Notes under the pieces: generated by a model
Databases searched by the model: none
Told to the model about the DNA's origin: nothing
The model's input: the letters and a program-made list of their open reading frames with translations, nothing else
In this document: piece after piece, positions 1 to 17,600 of the stretch
Layout: every line of letters starts with the position of its first letter
How positions within the stretch are numbered: position 1 is the first letter of the stretch
Made by a program: the position numbers and the translations under genes
DNA from: Pterobdella sp. o SKG-2022
Taxonomy: Eukaryota; Annelida; Clitellata; Hirudinida; Piscicolidae
Reading direction: 5' to 3'
NCBI GenBank assembly: GCA_964035795.1
Contig: OZ038320.1
Span: forward strand, 6,975,164-7,039,163
Length of the DNA stretch: 64,000 bases

Positions 1-2919
<2,919 letters not shown>

Positions 2920-2949
2920 TTCTTCTTCTTCAGCTGCATTCATCCACCT

Positions 2950-3660
2950 TCAGGCAGGTGCAGAAAGGGTATGTGTTGCTGTTTTTTGACATTTCTTCTT
3001 ATGATTCGGCATTCCTTGTTTTTTGAATTTATTACCACAGAATTGACAAATTATTGTTGCTTGAAAGTCAGTGGTGTGTGATAGTCTGATGTGATTCGCT
3101 AAACCAGTCTTGTTAAGGCAGACCTTGTTGCATTGAAGACATTTAAGATCTGTTATAGTTTCTGAGTTTTCTTTCTTGCGGTCCTTTTTGTCTTTTTTTT
3201 ATCTTCTTTGAACTGGTTTAACGCATTCAACTTAACGTTGACCTCTTTTCGTCATTGGCTTCTGTTTAGGGCTTTAGTTCTTCATGATAAAACCATATTT
3301 AGGCTTTTTAGGTCAGCATTCATAACATCATGCCATCTTTGACGTTGTTTTCCATGAGGTCTTTTACCTTCTTCGAATTTACTGACTAATAATTGTTTTG
3401 GAAAACGTTTATTTTCCATTCTCTCGATATGGCCAAGCCATCTAAGTCGTCTACGACTTATTGTTTCAACGCGTTCGATGTTTGCACGTCTTCTTAGGTC
3501 AGTATTTCTTAATTTGTCGAAAAGCGACAGACCAAGTATTGTTCGTATGCAGCGATTGATGAAGGTATTTAAACGTTGAATGTGATGATTAAGTGGAGCC
3601 CAAGATTCACATCCGTATAATAAAACGGAGTATCACAGCCTTGAACACTCGGAATTTTGT
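2950..3660 (-). pseudogene. LINE A C-terminal region with two zinc-finger motifs
   Basis: Conceptual translation gives the post-RT block with RWLGHIERMENK and a downstream RPHGKQRQRWHDV segment that are standard in this LINE type. A C2H2 finger (CLQCNKVC...HIRLSH, about 3080-3160) and a second Cys-rich finger (CQFCGNKF...HKKKC) follow, with a stop at 2952-2950. Several frame breaks separate this part from the RT domain. The fingers probably bound element RNA or target DNA in the active ancestor. Confidence 0.85.
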
Positions 3661-3694
3661 ACTGTGTTTGATTGCAGGCTGGTACCACACCAGT

Positions 3695-4663
3695 TTATTT
3701 AAGCATCCAAAAGCTATTGACTCGAGCGTCCACTTCTGCGTTTAGTTCTACTTCATCTGTGAGAATGGCTCCCAAATACTTTAATTGTTTCACTTCTATG
3801 TTTTTCAAAAAATTGTTACTAGAAGTTTGTTTTGGGAGTTTTTTCTGTTTTGGCAATATTGTCATTCGTTTTGTTTTGTCAATGTTTATTTTCAAACCAA
3901 AAATTTTCAAATTGTTTTCTATTGTGTTCATAAGACAGTTCAATTCTTCATAGTTCGTACCGATTATAGCCATGTCTTCTGCGTATAGGAGGTGTTGCAC
4001 TGTTGTACGACGATCTAGTTTACATTTGTTGTTCATTGAAGGAGCTTTGATGTAATACATAATTTTTGCTCCAATATTCTTGTGGTTTTCTAATGCGCTA
4101 TTTATAATTGCGTTTAGATATAGATTGAATAATAAAAGAGATAGTATGTCGCCTTGTTTCACTCCTGATCTTATTGGAAATTCTTTGGAAGTTTGGCCTT
4201 TATATCTAACTACTCCTTGAGTTTCTTCATGGAAGGCTTTTATGATGTTTATGATTTTGCTTGGCAGGTTGTATGAATGACGCAAAACCTTCCATAGTGC
4301 ATTGCGATTTATGGAATCATATGCTTTGCACAGATCAATGAAGGATAGGTATAGAGGTGTATTATACTCTTTGGCTCTGTGCATTATTATTCGTAAATTA
4401 AATAATTGGTCACTGCAACCCCTATTTGAGCGAAAGCCACATTGACTTTCGTTTAGCTGGGAGTCCAATACTGGAATAAGCCGGTTTAATATCGTTTTAC
4501 TGATTATTTTGTTTGTGACGCATAAAATAGCGATCCCTCTGTAATTGTTACAATCAGATTTTTGCCCTTTTTTGAATACCGGTATGGTTATTTGATTTTT
4601 CCAGTCTCGTGGTACCGCCTCTTTCTTCCATATTTGATCTGCTAGTGTTTTCATCCAACTCAC
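3695..4663 (-). pseudogene. LINE A reverse transcriptase domain
   Basis: A 322-codon open stretch with the ordered RT blocks: CNNYRGIAILC, LNESQCGFRSNRG, FIDLCKAYDSINR (block with the first catalytic Asp), SGVKQGDILS and YAEDMAIIG. The last block normally reads YADD, so one of the two catalytic aspartates is Glu here, consistent with an inactive copy. Further 5' coding sequence lies at about 4888-5190 in a shifted frame and links RT to the endonuclease. Short shadow frames on the plus strand have no meaning. Confidence 0.94.
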
Positions 4664-5149
4664 CGTTGCTTCTGATGTCAGGGTTAAAATTTCCGTGTTG
4701 ATTTCGTCAATTCCAGGTGCACTATTTTTTAAAATTGTTTTAGAGCGGTTTCTATTTCTCTTTCTGATATTGGAACTGTCAATTGGTCTAGATCATATTG
4801 TATATTACTTTTTGGCAGAATGTCGTATGCATCATCGTCGATTTCGGTGTCAACATTTATCAAATTCATAAAGTGTTCATGCCAACTTTACAATTTTTGT
4901 GTAGTTGTGACAATTTTTGTTGAACCATCTGAGCTTAATAAATATTGATGCTGATTATGACGGGATTTGCCTAAAAGTTTTAATGTTTTGAGAAGAGAAC
5001 CACCTCTACCAAGTTTCCTATTGATTTCGGATGTGTCTTCGGCTTCCTTGGTTTTCTCTTCCCACCACTTATTTAAGGCTCTGCGACATTCATTTTTTGT
5101 TTCTTTTTTCACAGTAGTGTATTGGTTTTTGAGTTTTGATGGGATTGAT

Positions 5150-6597
<1,448 letters not shown>

Positions 6598-7142
6598 ATA
6601 CCAAGATTTCAAAGGTGTTATCCCCAATATACTGAGTGATTGGATTTAAAAAATGTTCTACGACATTTTTATATACTTCATTTAAAAAGTTGATGAAAAT
6701 AAAACCTCACAAAGCGATTTGAATAAATTGAATATAGACATCAATCAGCATTTCAACTCACTGGTGCATCCACAATGACACGCAAACAGTTCTTAAGGAA
6801 GAGATACAGAACTTTAGGAATGGGAAGAATACCACGATTCAAAGTTGCTAAAACTTCCTTGATCACTTTTAAATGTTGAGATATTATTTCAATCAGATTG
6901 AGTGAAATAGATTCAAGACCAAATGACTTTGGTTAACTATAAAGGATATTGAAATAGGGAAGAATATTGTAGGAGTGATGGACTCCATAATCTACAAAAT
7001 TTATTATAGTTATGTTTAACTCAGAGTTTCCAAGTTTCAAGTGATGGACTCAAATGAAAAATTTCAATTATCATTATTAATGTTAATTTTTGTATTGATA
7101 TTATAAACTTCATAAAAACTGCGTCTGTATCATGAATATCAT
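6598..7142. other. Unique AT-rich sequence, nothing recognised
   Basis: No coding exon, RNA gene or clear repeat was seen. The last bases, from 7143, belong to the target duplication of the next LINE. Confidence 0.5.
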
Positions 7143-8061
7143 GGCGAAGAAAAAATCAATCAATCAATCAAATCCTTTTTATAGCCCGTTTTTTTTTACC
7201 AAGGGTTGGGCTTTTTGAAAGTTCTATCTCGAAGTCGGCCTTTCCATTCAAAGCGATCAAGTGGATCTACACAAACCATGTCTAGCTTTCTTTTATCATT
7301 CAATATGAGCTCATTCCAAGTCTTTTTGGGCCTACCAGGCTTCTTGCAAGTATCTAAATCCAACTTTCGCACCTGACAAATCCAACCCAAGCTACGCTCT
7401 ACATGTCCGAACCACCTCATCCTGCTTGTACAAAAAACTACCTCAACATCCCGAATGCCAAGTTTTGAAAGAAGTGATTGATAGCAAACGTTATCATTCG
7501 TTTTGATGTTGCACATCCAGCGAATCATGAAAAGGTCATTTCGTCTAAGACGGTTCAATGTGGAAACTGTTACAGGCCATGTTTCAGCTGCATGTAACAT
7601 AGCTCTTCTGACACAGGTTGAATAGACAAGGCCTCTGGTCAATAATGATAAATGACGATTAGCAAGGAGTGTAAGAAGTTGGCAAAATTTAGCCCAGGCA
7701 CACACAACGTTTTATTGAAGCAAGCTTACATCCACCACCTGCAGATAACATATCTCCAAGCTAGCAGAACTCTGGGACAACTTCCAGTTTTTCATCACCA
7801 ATCATCACTTCCTTCACTAATCTTCCATCAACAGGCCGTGGTGTACCAAGGCAACGAGCACATCGGAAGTTAAGATACGAAGTTAGAGGGCTTTTTATGC
7901 CGCTGCATTTCTTGTGTACCCATTGCCTGCAGCCTCCACACTGAATAGCATTTCTACCCACACCTGCTTGGCATACACCACAAGGATACTTTCCAGATTT
8001 TCTCAACACATCAAGGTTCGAACCAGAAACCATTAGCTTTGCTTTAGCGGCGAAGAAAAAA
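7143..8061 (-). mobile_element. LINE B copy 1 (5'-truncated) with 13-bp target duplication
   Basis: The minus strand encodes, in order, a treble-clef/PHD-like zinc motif ([15 protein letters not shown]...[12 protein letters not shown]), the linker [20 protein letters not shown], and the post-RT block with [33 protein letters not shown] and [10 protein letters not shown]. The block is common at the 3' end of a LINE type seen in many marine invertebrates. A stop follows the FC motif near 7765, and the frame also shifts. The 3' end is a short (TGAT)n tail at 7156-7170. The direct repeat GGCGAAGAAAAAA at 7143-7155 and 8049-8061 is the target-site duplication and defines the insertion exactly. Confidence 0.93.
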
Positions 8062-8261
8062 AATAATATATAGATAAATACAAAAACAAAGACTGAGAAA
8101 ACTCAATTAATAATTTGGCAAGTAACCAGTAAGATATAAGGAGGTGTGCTTCAAATGGTGGTGATTGCTCGGATCGACAAGTTCTTCCAATTTTTGTCGT
8201 AAATAATCTTGGGGCATCCTAGATTCAATCATTTAATATAAAAGTTAATTAACTAATTTAA

Positions 8262-8335
8262 ATAGATTATACTGTTGTACATGTCCCAGTAAATGGGGTT
8301 GACAGCAGTCAGCCTAGATTATTGACAATCATAAA
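8262..8335. repeat. Hairpin repeat family H, copy 1
   Basis: Core with inverted arms ACTGTTGT (8271-8278) and ACAGCAGT (8302-8309) around CCCAGTAAATGGGG. One arm position is a G-U-type mismatch relative to copy 4. It is preceded by the shared TTAGATTAT-like block and followed by CAGCCTAGATTATTGA. Confidence 0.8.
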
Positions 8336-8618
8336 TTAGTATATATCTTAACAATTCGATCATTTTTAGTCATCTACTATAGAGCCAAATCAAATTTAAT
8401 AATGAATTATCCAAATTATTTAAAAAATAGCGAATTCTTAATTTCAATTATACTAGAATAATCCTTGCAAAAATCATTAATTTAAAACACAACCATCATT
8501 AGTACGTGAGATAATTAGCAATGGTTAATTTCAAGATGATGCTTTTAACTAAAAACACTTCCTCCCCATATAACAGAACACCACAACCAATCAACAATAA
8601 GCCACAACACAACAGCAC

Positions 8619-10227
8619 TCACACAGGCGATGTGTCGTATTGCAAAAACAGGGTTTTGTGCAGGAAAAACAGACACATGTCTTCAATAGCGTGATGGGTT
8701 TCAACTTTTAACAGAGAAGACATGATATCTGTTAAATCCTTCAACTCATCGACGCTGCACTGTTAATCAATGGGGGCGGCTGTAATAACTATCTCGTTAA
8801 AAGAGTTTTCGGGTAATGGTTTTATCATCATCATCATCACCACCATTATCACCATCATCATCACCACCACCACCATCATCATCATCCTTTCACATTCAGC
8901 TGTTTTTATTATTCATAAATAAATATAAATCAATTCTATATTCTAGATTTTCTTCAAAATCATTTTGATAAAACCATATTATTATTATTTATCGTTTGTA
9001 ATGATTGTTATTATTATTATAACAACCTGTTTCCTTTGCCACTGAAGAAATTTGATGACGTCACAAACGATGAGGGGATGTTGGGTATAGTCTTTATCCA
9101 AGCCTGCCAGTGGTGAGTGGAATAAGCGATTTACAATACGAGGTTCGCTGACGGAAGCTTTTTAAAGAATGGAGTGATTTTTACATTTAATTAATGCTTT
9201 GAGGCATCTTCAATATTCCTATGAATCATCACTACTTTTTTTCGTGTATGTTATTGTTGATGAGTCAATATGGAAGATTATTGGTTTTTTTATATTTATA
9301 TTGAACTATATTTTCTAAAAAACTGGATCCTATGCATGAACATTAGTATTCAGTATAAATAGTTGTTAGTGTATGGAGGCTAACGTTGTTTTAAAACGTG
9401 GAGACTTTTCCTTAATATGAACCCTTTGAGTTGAGCATCAAAAAATGGAAAGTCGTTTTTCTGATAGAGAATTAATTAGTGAATTTACAAAAAAAAAAGA
9501 AATGTGTTGAATAAGAAATCTCAATGTAGAGTAATACATACATGAGTGTAATCGACACCATCCCCATCATCAAGCAGTGAGAAGATAAAACTCCAAATAA
9601 AATGCTTCTCTTTCAAATCTCCTTCTGTGAACCACTTTTGTGGGTAGTTGTATTCATTCAATTTATTAATGAAGGAATATTAATAATCTTTATTTTAATG
9701 AAATTAGATTATACTGCTGTACATGACCCAATAAATAGAGTTGACAACAATCAGCCTAGAAAGTACAATCAGATTCTAAAACGATAATTTTCATTCAAGA
9801 AACAAAACTCTATGAATCTCAGTACTTTGACAGCAACAAATACATTACATGCTGATGTTCTTTGAAAAACTGGATGGAGGGGTGTTCATAATCAGAGGAA
9901 TATACCACAGCCTCTCTGATGAAGGCACACAGGCTATTAAGTCGAACATTACGAACGCTGGTTCTGTAATTTACTGCAGAAAAGTGGGAGTTATATTATA
10001 TAGTGAGCTGAAAATATTTTTATTAAAACATTATATCTTAAAAAATTATTTTAGATCGGGTAATTTTTCAATTCTAATTACTATCATTATCAAGCATATT
10101 GATCATTATTATTATTTTTTATTATTATTATTATTTATTTTATTTTTACTTTCGAAGTAGTCCTCAATGAGACTTTTGGCGTATGATTGGGGTTCTGTCA
10201 TGCACATTGTCGCCTCTTCATCTTTCA

Positions 10228-10298
<71 letters not shown>

Positions 10299-13200
10299 GT
10301 AGTAGTGGTAAAAGGTTTAATATATGTAGTAGTAGTAATAGTATTAATAGTAGTATTAGTAGTAGTAGTAGTAGTCTTAGTCGTAGTAGTTGTAGTAATA
10401 GTAGTAGTAGTAGTATTAGTAGTAGTAGTTGTAGTAATAGTAGTAGTATTAGTAGCTGCAGTAATAGTAGTAGTGTTAGTAGTTGTAGTAATAGTAGTAG
10501 TAGTAGTAGTAATAGTAGTAGTCTTAGTAGTAGTAGTTTTAGTAATAGTAGTAGTAGTAGTAGTATTAGTAGTAGTAGTTGTAGTAATAGTAGTAGTATT
10601 AGTAGCTGTAGTAATAGTAGTAGTGTTAGTAGTTGTAGTAATAGTAGTAGTAGTAGTAATAGTAGTAGTATGAGTTGTAGTAATAGTAGTATTTCAGTAA
10701 TTTTACTACTATAGTAATCTTAACATTAAATTATTATTACTGGTAGAGTATAAATATCTTTATTCTTATTACTATCAAGAATAGTAGTGATAGAAGCAGT
10801 TGTGATAATATTGCAATGCCATTAAAATGTATAATACATCGATCTTACAAACTTTCATTCATAGCTGATAACAACAAAATGAAAACATCAAGAACCACAA
10901 AACGATCTTTTCAATAATACAAACACACCTATATTAACTTCCAGTGCCTTTGATATGATAATGTCTGACAGTAGATATGATGGCTTTTGGCCGGGTTCAA
11001 ATTTATGCACATCACTGTACAGCCTCACTATTTTCATCATTATTTCATACATCTGTGAGGAATGTATGGGTTGGGTGAGTGCTTTCAACAGTTTAATGGA
11101 GAAAGTTTACTTCAATTACTGGATACGTTCAAAACTACAATTATATAGTTTTTAATAATTAATGAAAGTTGCAAAAATTAATTAATTGGGATGAATTCGA
11201 TATAGCGAAGATAAGCCGAGTTTAAAATTACGGTATGCTACAAATAGATTTATAGTATAATAGCATTTATTCCCTACTCGATGTGAATATTTTTTTTAAT
11301 CAATGAAAAAAAGTGCAACTTTCAAAAAAGAAGACAAAAAATTTTTTCAACAATAAAACAAACTAAAACTATCAACCTCATCGTCACAATGTTCTTTGGT
11401 CATGTTTTCTAGGCGTTTTTTGATATTCACAAAGAGTCTTGCGAAAATGTTGCCTTCTTCTATGACAGTGTAAGAACACACATTTTCTACCAACTTCATG
11501 GCACTCTTCTGGCATTCAAGCCATTCTGGGGCATCTGTCTGTAAGTAGGAATAAATGAACATTCAACCACTGTGGCAGTATATAGACATTGAACAATGAG
11601 GATGATGGAAATGAGGTATTTGTTATAAGATCGATGGTAAAACAATAAATCATCCAAAAAATTATCAAAAATTAATCCAATTTTTTTCTAAAAACGAAAC
11701 CTTTGAACCCTTTGATTAAAAAATATATATTTAATAAAAAAATATTTAAAATTTTAAATGATAGTATGAACAATACTAAAGTGATTATAAAAGCTTTTGA
11801 AGACGAAAGTAATCAGATGCAATCAATATAAGTATTCTAAATGAAACATGGCACTAGCCTCGAGCTCAAGGATACACATACAAGCCTCAAAAACGAGCAA
11901 TGATGAAGTGGACTTTTCGGATGCCATGTCCTTCAAATTTATCATTTGCTGATACAGTTTGTCTATATATAGATATATTAATGCTTATAATAGTTACATA
12001 CAAGTTTGTATATATTCAATGCTTATATTAGTTATATATATTTTGAATAAAACTAGATCATGATTCTTCAATCAAATATATCAATTCTTATATTACTTAT
12101 ACATAAACTTCGATTGATATAGCACCATCCATATTAATTCTTTGCTCAAATATATTGATTTATATGTATATCCAGCCAATACAAATTAAGATCAAGTCTG
12201 TTTCGATAACATGTATGAAAACACCTTGTTTCACAGTCAACCTTTGTATTTGAACATTGAACTCACCCATACATGAGACAGGAGGCAATCAATGAGTTGG
12301 ATGAGAGCTGTGGTCATGAGTGCATCCGTTTTATATGACTTCTGTGTGACAAGGTGGTGTGGACATATTCAGTGTAATCTTTACTATAGGATCAGTAACT
12401 CTAATAGTTATAGAATTGATTATCATATTAAATATATTAATCAATATTAAACGATTAATAATAATAATATAACTATAATATTCATATGTTAACATTTAAT
12501 GGTTAGGCTAAACTTAACCAAAATGTCTAGCTTTTGGTTTTCAATGTATTAAAAAAATTTTCACATTTGATTTTTAGTTGAAAAAAAAAGTTTAATCATA
12601 TATCATCAAATACCACTTTTTCATTATATATTTTTTCAAAACTATTATTCTTTTTATGACTTAAACTATTATTTTAACTAAACTCATTATTATTTTATTT
12701 CATAATTAATATTAAAGCCTTAAATAGAATTAATTTGAAAATCATTTATACCTCCAAAGATTTTTGTAGAAAAATTGTTATACTTTCATTTGAGTTCTTC
12801 ATTTCAATGGAATCATCTATGCCATCAAATGACCTAGTGTAACCAATAATATCTAATCATCTTGGAGCTTAATGTATCAAGATTTAAAAAATTTTTTTCA
12901 TGGAAATATTAGAGCAAAATAACATTATTAATATGCCATATGGTCTAGAAGCTTTTGAACTTCAAGCTACTATAGTTGTGTTTTTAATTTTATTGTGTTG
13001 ATTTTAAAAAATCTTTACTATATGTCCAGATTTACTACTTTTAAAATTGTATTGTATTTTGAAAATTGGTTCGTATTGAAAATAATAATTTTTATAAATT
13101 CTATTACACCTTTATCTTATGGTTTGAAAATCAATTAAAAGGTTATTCATAAAGTTAAGAATAACTTTTGACATAAATGTGCAAAAAACTTTTCAATATG

Positions 13201-13986
13201 TTAATAGCTTTTAATGTTTATAAAATACAATTTAATATATATGTTTATAATATGGGCAAAATAGAATCGAATCATTAAAATTAGAGATATATGATATACA
13301 ATATGCTTATCATCAAAGAGTAATCGTTGTACTAACTTGAAATAGACAACTAAGGCTTGTATGGCTAAGATAGAACCACTCTTTAAAAGGAAATCTACTA
13401 GCCATTCATCTCTTGCTTCACTTCTTTCTGCTACTTTTTTAACTATTTCAAGCAACTTTATTGTGGAAAGAGTTATTAGTTATTTTAAATGAAATTTATT
13501 CTCTTGGAATCTTATTAAATAAAGAAATAGTTCTTTACTTGTTTTTCACTGGAAGGTGAATTTATATTTAATAAAAGATCAATGAATGGTTTTTTGACTT
13601 CTTCAAAGAATTCTTTAGTTTTGAGCCCATCTAATTCCTTGAAGATAATTAATAAATTTTAATTAGTTACATTTATATTGCATAAATTATATTCAACCTG
13701 TAACCATCGCCTAGTAACCATTTGAACAAACATTTGGAGTAATTCTGAATCGGAATTTTTATTCCCCAGAATCTTACTGACAATGTCTTTATAAAATCCA
13801 ATTTTTTGTTGGCACTCCCAAATATCTTTATCGGCTATTTCAGTTTTTTAGTATATTGACATTAAATAAATTTTATGAAATAATTTAATTTTAATTGAAA
13901 TTTTAAGTACCTTTGTTTCGCTCCCCCACATTTTTCCCATTTAAATCATGTATAAGTGATAGAATATCTTTAGAACCTAAATCCAT
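8619..13986 (-). CDS. Unrecognised helical (ARM/HEAT-like) protein, about 380 residues
   Basis: I do not recognise the family. Exons placed from splice sites and phase: 13911-13986 (start MDLGSKDILS), 13698-13834, 13539-13637, 13337-13455, 12752-12833, 12267-12341, 11855-11948, 11377-11534, about 10939-11080 and 8619-8759 (end QYDTSPV, stop). All junctions agree in phase except the one into the exon ending at 10939, whose acceptor is unsettled. There may be one more small exon near 11.1-11.3 kb. The product is rich in amphipathic helices with no signal peptide or membrane segment (for example WLVDFLLKSGSILAIQALVV and APEWLECQKSAMKLVENVCS), which suggests an armadillo/HEAT-type solenoid. The last intron (8760-10938) is full of microsatellite. 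The gene lies downstream of G3BP in the same orientation, start to stop distance 655 bases. Confidence 0.75.
8821..8886. repeat. (ATC)n / (ACC)n microsatellite
   Basis: Imperfect trinucleotide run of ATC and ACC units in the last intron of the helical protein gene. Confidence 0.95.
9702..9765. repeat. Hairpin repeat family H, copy 2
   Basis: Shares TTAGATTATACTGCTGTACATG with the other copies. The arms ACTGCTGT (9713-9720) and ACAACAAT (9744-9751) have decayed on the right side. CAGCCTAGA follows. Confidence 0.75.
10224..10297. repeat. (ATT)n microsatellite
   Basis: About 74 bases of uninterrupted ATT repeat inside the last intron of the helical protein gene. A shorter run is present at 10082-10145. 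Confidence 0.97.
10298..10712. repeat. (AGT)n-derived array with a duplicated ~150-bp block
   Basis: AGT repeat with regular variants (AAT, TTG, ATT, CTG). The blocks starting near 10410 and 10561 show the same order of variants, so a segment of about 150 bases has been duplicated. Poly-Val/Ile and poly-Ser open frames here are artefacts. Confidence 0.9.
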
Positions 13987-14545
13987 TTTTGGTTTTATTC
14001 ACTAAAGTTTAACTTTTAAGTTATATTATTAAAAATTATCGTAGTAAATTACGATCGAGTTGAATACAATTTAAAGTGTACAATTAGGCATATTCATACC
14101 TTATATTTACTCAAGTTGCTCAACATTACACAATACAAACAAAATTTCAAGTGTGAGTTGGAAAGACTTCAACTTTTTTAGTTTTTATCACAGTATATTT
14201 GAAACAGAATTTTTATTTAAATTTAAAAATAGTCATGTTTAGTCAACTTTTGTAAAACTAATTATTTATTATTTTTTTCATGATGCTTTTTATATAATCT
14301 TGATCGTTTTTTATTGCACCTCTTAAACTCCATTTGTATAAATTGAACTTTCACTGAATTTGAGATATTGTTTTATTAAACATTTTTATAAGCACTTAGT
14401 TCAAAATGAACAGTTTTCAAGTTGCGAGGCTTTATTTCGCTTTACATGCTTCTATGATACCCCGTTAAAGACGGGAATTCGAAACTACCCTCACAATTTG
14501 AAAGGCAACTCTAAACAATGAAAGAAAAACAGTTGATTTAAGTCG

Positions 14546-14551
14546 TTTATT
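14546..14551 (-). promoter_or_regulatory. Poly(A) signal AATAAA for G3BP
   Basis: Canonical AATAAA on the minus strand about 90 bases after the G3BP stop codon. Confidence 0.6.
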
Positions 14552-14641
14552 ACACAGAATAAGAAGCGTTAAAAATAACCAAGAATCAGAGGAACCACAA
14601 AGAAACAGTCGACAGCGACAACAAAATAAGCGCACAATTGA

Positions 14642-17600
14642 TTATTCCTCCTTATGCACTCTTAAAGGCTTCCCAGAACCTCTAGATTTGCATGATGACT
14701 GGTCCTTCTTCTCTTCAATGTTGATGCGCTTCTTATCGTGCTTAATCGGCTGTTGGATCAGTATCAAACTAATTAGGTCAATAAGCTATAATCATTGAGC
14801 GTACTAAGAGCGGAAAAAAATTATTGCTTTGTTCATAATATATACTTATTTCTGAAAAACGGAAAAAATATAACTATATAAATTATATAAGAAATTAGTC
14901 ATATTTTATTTGGTTTTTCTATCTCAGTGTGAATTAAAATATGAATAGATAAAATGACGGAGATGTTTTGAAATTATAATGATATATTGTTTGCAACCTT
15001 AGCAATGAGAGCTTTCTTCACAGCTTCAGGGGAATCAAACGCCACAAAACCAAAGTTCTGATTGGATAACAACAATAGTAGCTAGTGAAAAGTCTAACTT
15101 TTAGGAAACTAACTAATTTAATTTCATGATTTTTTTGCAAAATTTTTACAAATGACAGTCCTAACATAAATGACAGTTTCTAAAATCTTATGATGAGATT
15201 ATAACTATGAAAATTACAACTATATTTTTTTCACAATAAATGTATTGGAAATATCATAAATCGACAAAAATTTTTCAGAAAGCACAACAGAAATTAAAAA
15301 ATCTATCGTGATGAAATATTGGTAGAATAATTTCTACTCATTGAAAAAAGCAGTTTTATTGAAATAGGATATATACGACCTCATGCATATGCGTAATAAA
15401 TAGGATATGTTTGAAAATAACTCACAGGAACATCTTTATAGCTGCTTTTCCTGTTAACCTTGACATTAAGAACCGTACCAAACTCTGTATGAAAGGTAAT
15501 TAATATTGTAACTTTCAAATCAATAAAAGAGCACGCTAAAGAAGCTTGAAGAGTATTTATTTTTGATGTAATAAAAAGCATTGTTTCTATAAAAAACGAG
15601 CCTTTTAAATATAAATCAACGCATTTTATTCAACTAGTTGGATGAAATTTGTTTTACATGCTCTTTCAAGAAACTCCTCATAAATCATGAAGTATATTCT
15701 AATTAATTTAAAATTACTAAAAACATAATATTCTCAGTTTAACATAATATGTCAAAGTTTAACATAATATGTCAAAGTTTAACAGTAAAATAATACAAAA
15801 ATTACACTAAAATATCTCCACAAATTTAATCACATCATATATACTCAAAGCTTACCAAGCACACAAACATGGCCACTTGATTGAGGCCCAATAAAACAAG
15901 CACAATGACTGATAGACTCACGTTCAAATAGTTTTTTTATTTCGTTCTCGGTGATGTTATGAGAAAGGTTGCCTATAAACAGCTGCTGGTTGTCTGGGAT
16001 GGAAGCATTCTCGTCTGCTACCACACTTTAAATCATGAAATTTGATATCATCATTTATCTTTTAATGTCAATAATGATTTTAGAAAGATTGATAAGGCTA
16101 ATAATAACTGGGCAATTAATTTTTCAAAGTCTATTTTTCATTCTAATGTTGATAATCAGCCAAATTTAATTGAGAGTCAATAAAACAATCATCATAAAAA
16201 TTATAAGTGCTAAACAAAAAATTTAAATAATTTGTAAAAAAAAAACCTCCTGACACTACTAAATGCCACAATTGATTTAATAGAAGGCAAAAGTGAATAA
16301 ATAAAGCAAAACAATAAATTCATACAAAAAACTTTAGAACCACATATACTGAAATTATTTAGGGCACTTTCATATTTAACATAAGAAGCCCATATGTTTG
16401 AAGCCCACCATCAGATTCAAAATTAAAAACCAAATATGCCAAAATAACTCGGGTTCCCCATTAGACGCACCGAGGCTTAGGCGGAGGTGCCACCTTGACA
16501 GGTCCTTGCTGCTCTGCCTTCCTTTCAGGCTTGACTGCAGCCTGGGGCTTGTTGGGGAGGGATACATTCACATTCTTGCTTGCCATTGAAGCCCAAGAAA
16601 AGCCCTTGGATGCCGGTTGTTGTGGTGATTGTATCCTCTCAACAGGCTTCAGTTCTGCTGAAGTTTTTGAAAAATTAAATGTCAAAGATTGTGGGAGTTT
16701 AGTCCAAATAATGTCAGTCAGACAAGGAGTTAAGTATAGTGGCAATGGATAAATACCTTCAGGCTCAGAAGCAGGCACTTCTTCAACAACATTTTCCTCT
16801 TCTTTCCTCTCCTTTACCTGTAAAATTATGAATTAATTTTTTGCAATACAAAACAAACACAAAACATTATTTCTATATTATTCAGTAAGCAAACTCATAC
16901 TAACATAAAAAATTTAATCAGATATAACTTTTTTGACATATTATGTATCTTTTTCATTCAAATGATAAGGTTTTATTCATGAAAAATTTTAGTTTTGATG
17001 AAACAATTAATTTATCTAAAATTTCCCCATATTGAAAAAAAGAATAAAAAATTTAGACAGAAAAAAATACCTGGCTGGCAACCACTGCAGCCACAGGAGC
17101 TGTATTGAACTGTTGTCCATTATGGAGCTCCTCCCCCACCTCGTGCACCACTTCGTGTTCGCTATATTTAACATCATGTATGCATTAAAATTACATATGT
17201 GTCCCCAAAAACGTTATATATAAATTATAATCTCTTAAAAAGTAGCAAGATTAATATTCATCAATAATAAATAACATTAAAGTGAATCTTCTTGGAGTAA
17301 AAAAAAATAAAACAGCATGAAATACAAATCATGATGAATCACACACTTCTCAGGGACATGAGACACCTCTTCCTCCACCACTGCAGCTAGCATGGGTAAG
17401 GTGTTACCAATGAATATAAGGTTTATAAAATCTAAATTTTTAAAGACGTGTCTTTAATATAATAGGCAAAACAATAGAATTAATAGATAAGATGGAAAAC
17501 CATAAAACTATATAAGGAAGTTGAAAATCATTCAATTACAACTCATTTTTTTATAATTAAATACATAAAAATTATTAGATACACAATCTCAACAACCATG

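Noticed and set aside
10167..10714. Poly-Val/Ile and poly-Ser/Tyr open frames
   Set aside because: Translation of ATT and AGT trinucleotide arrays in an intron.
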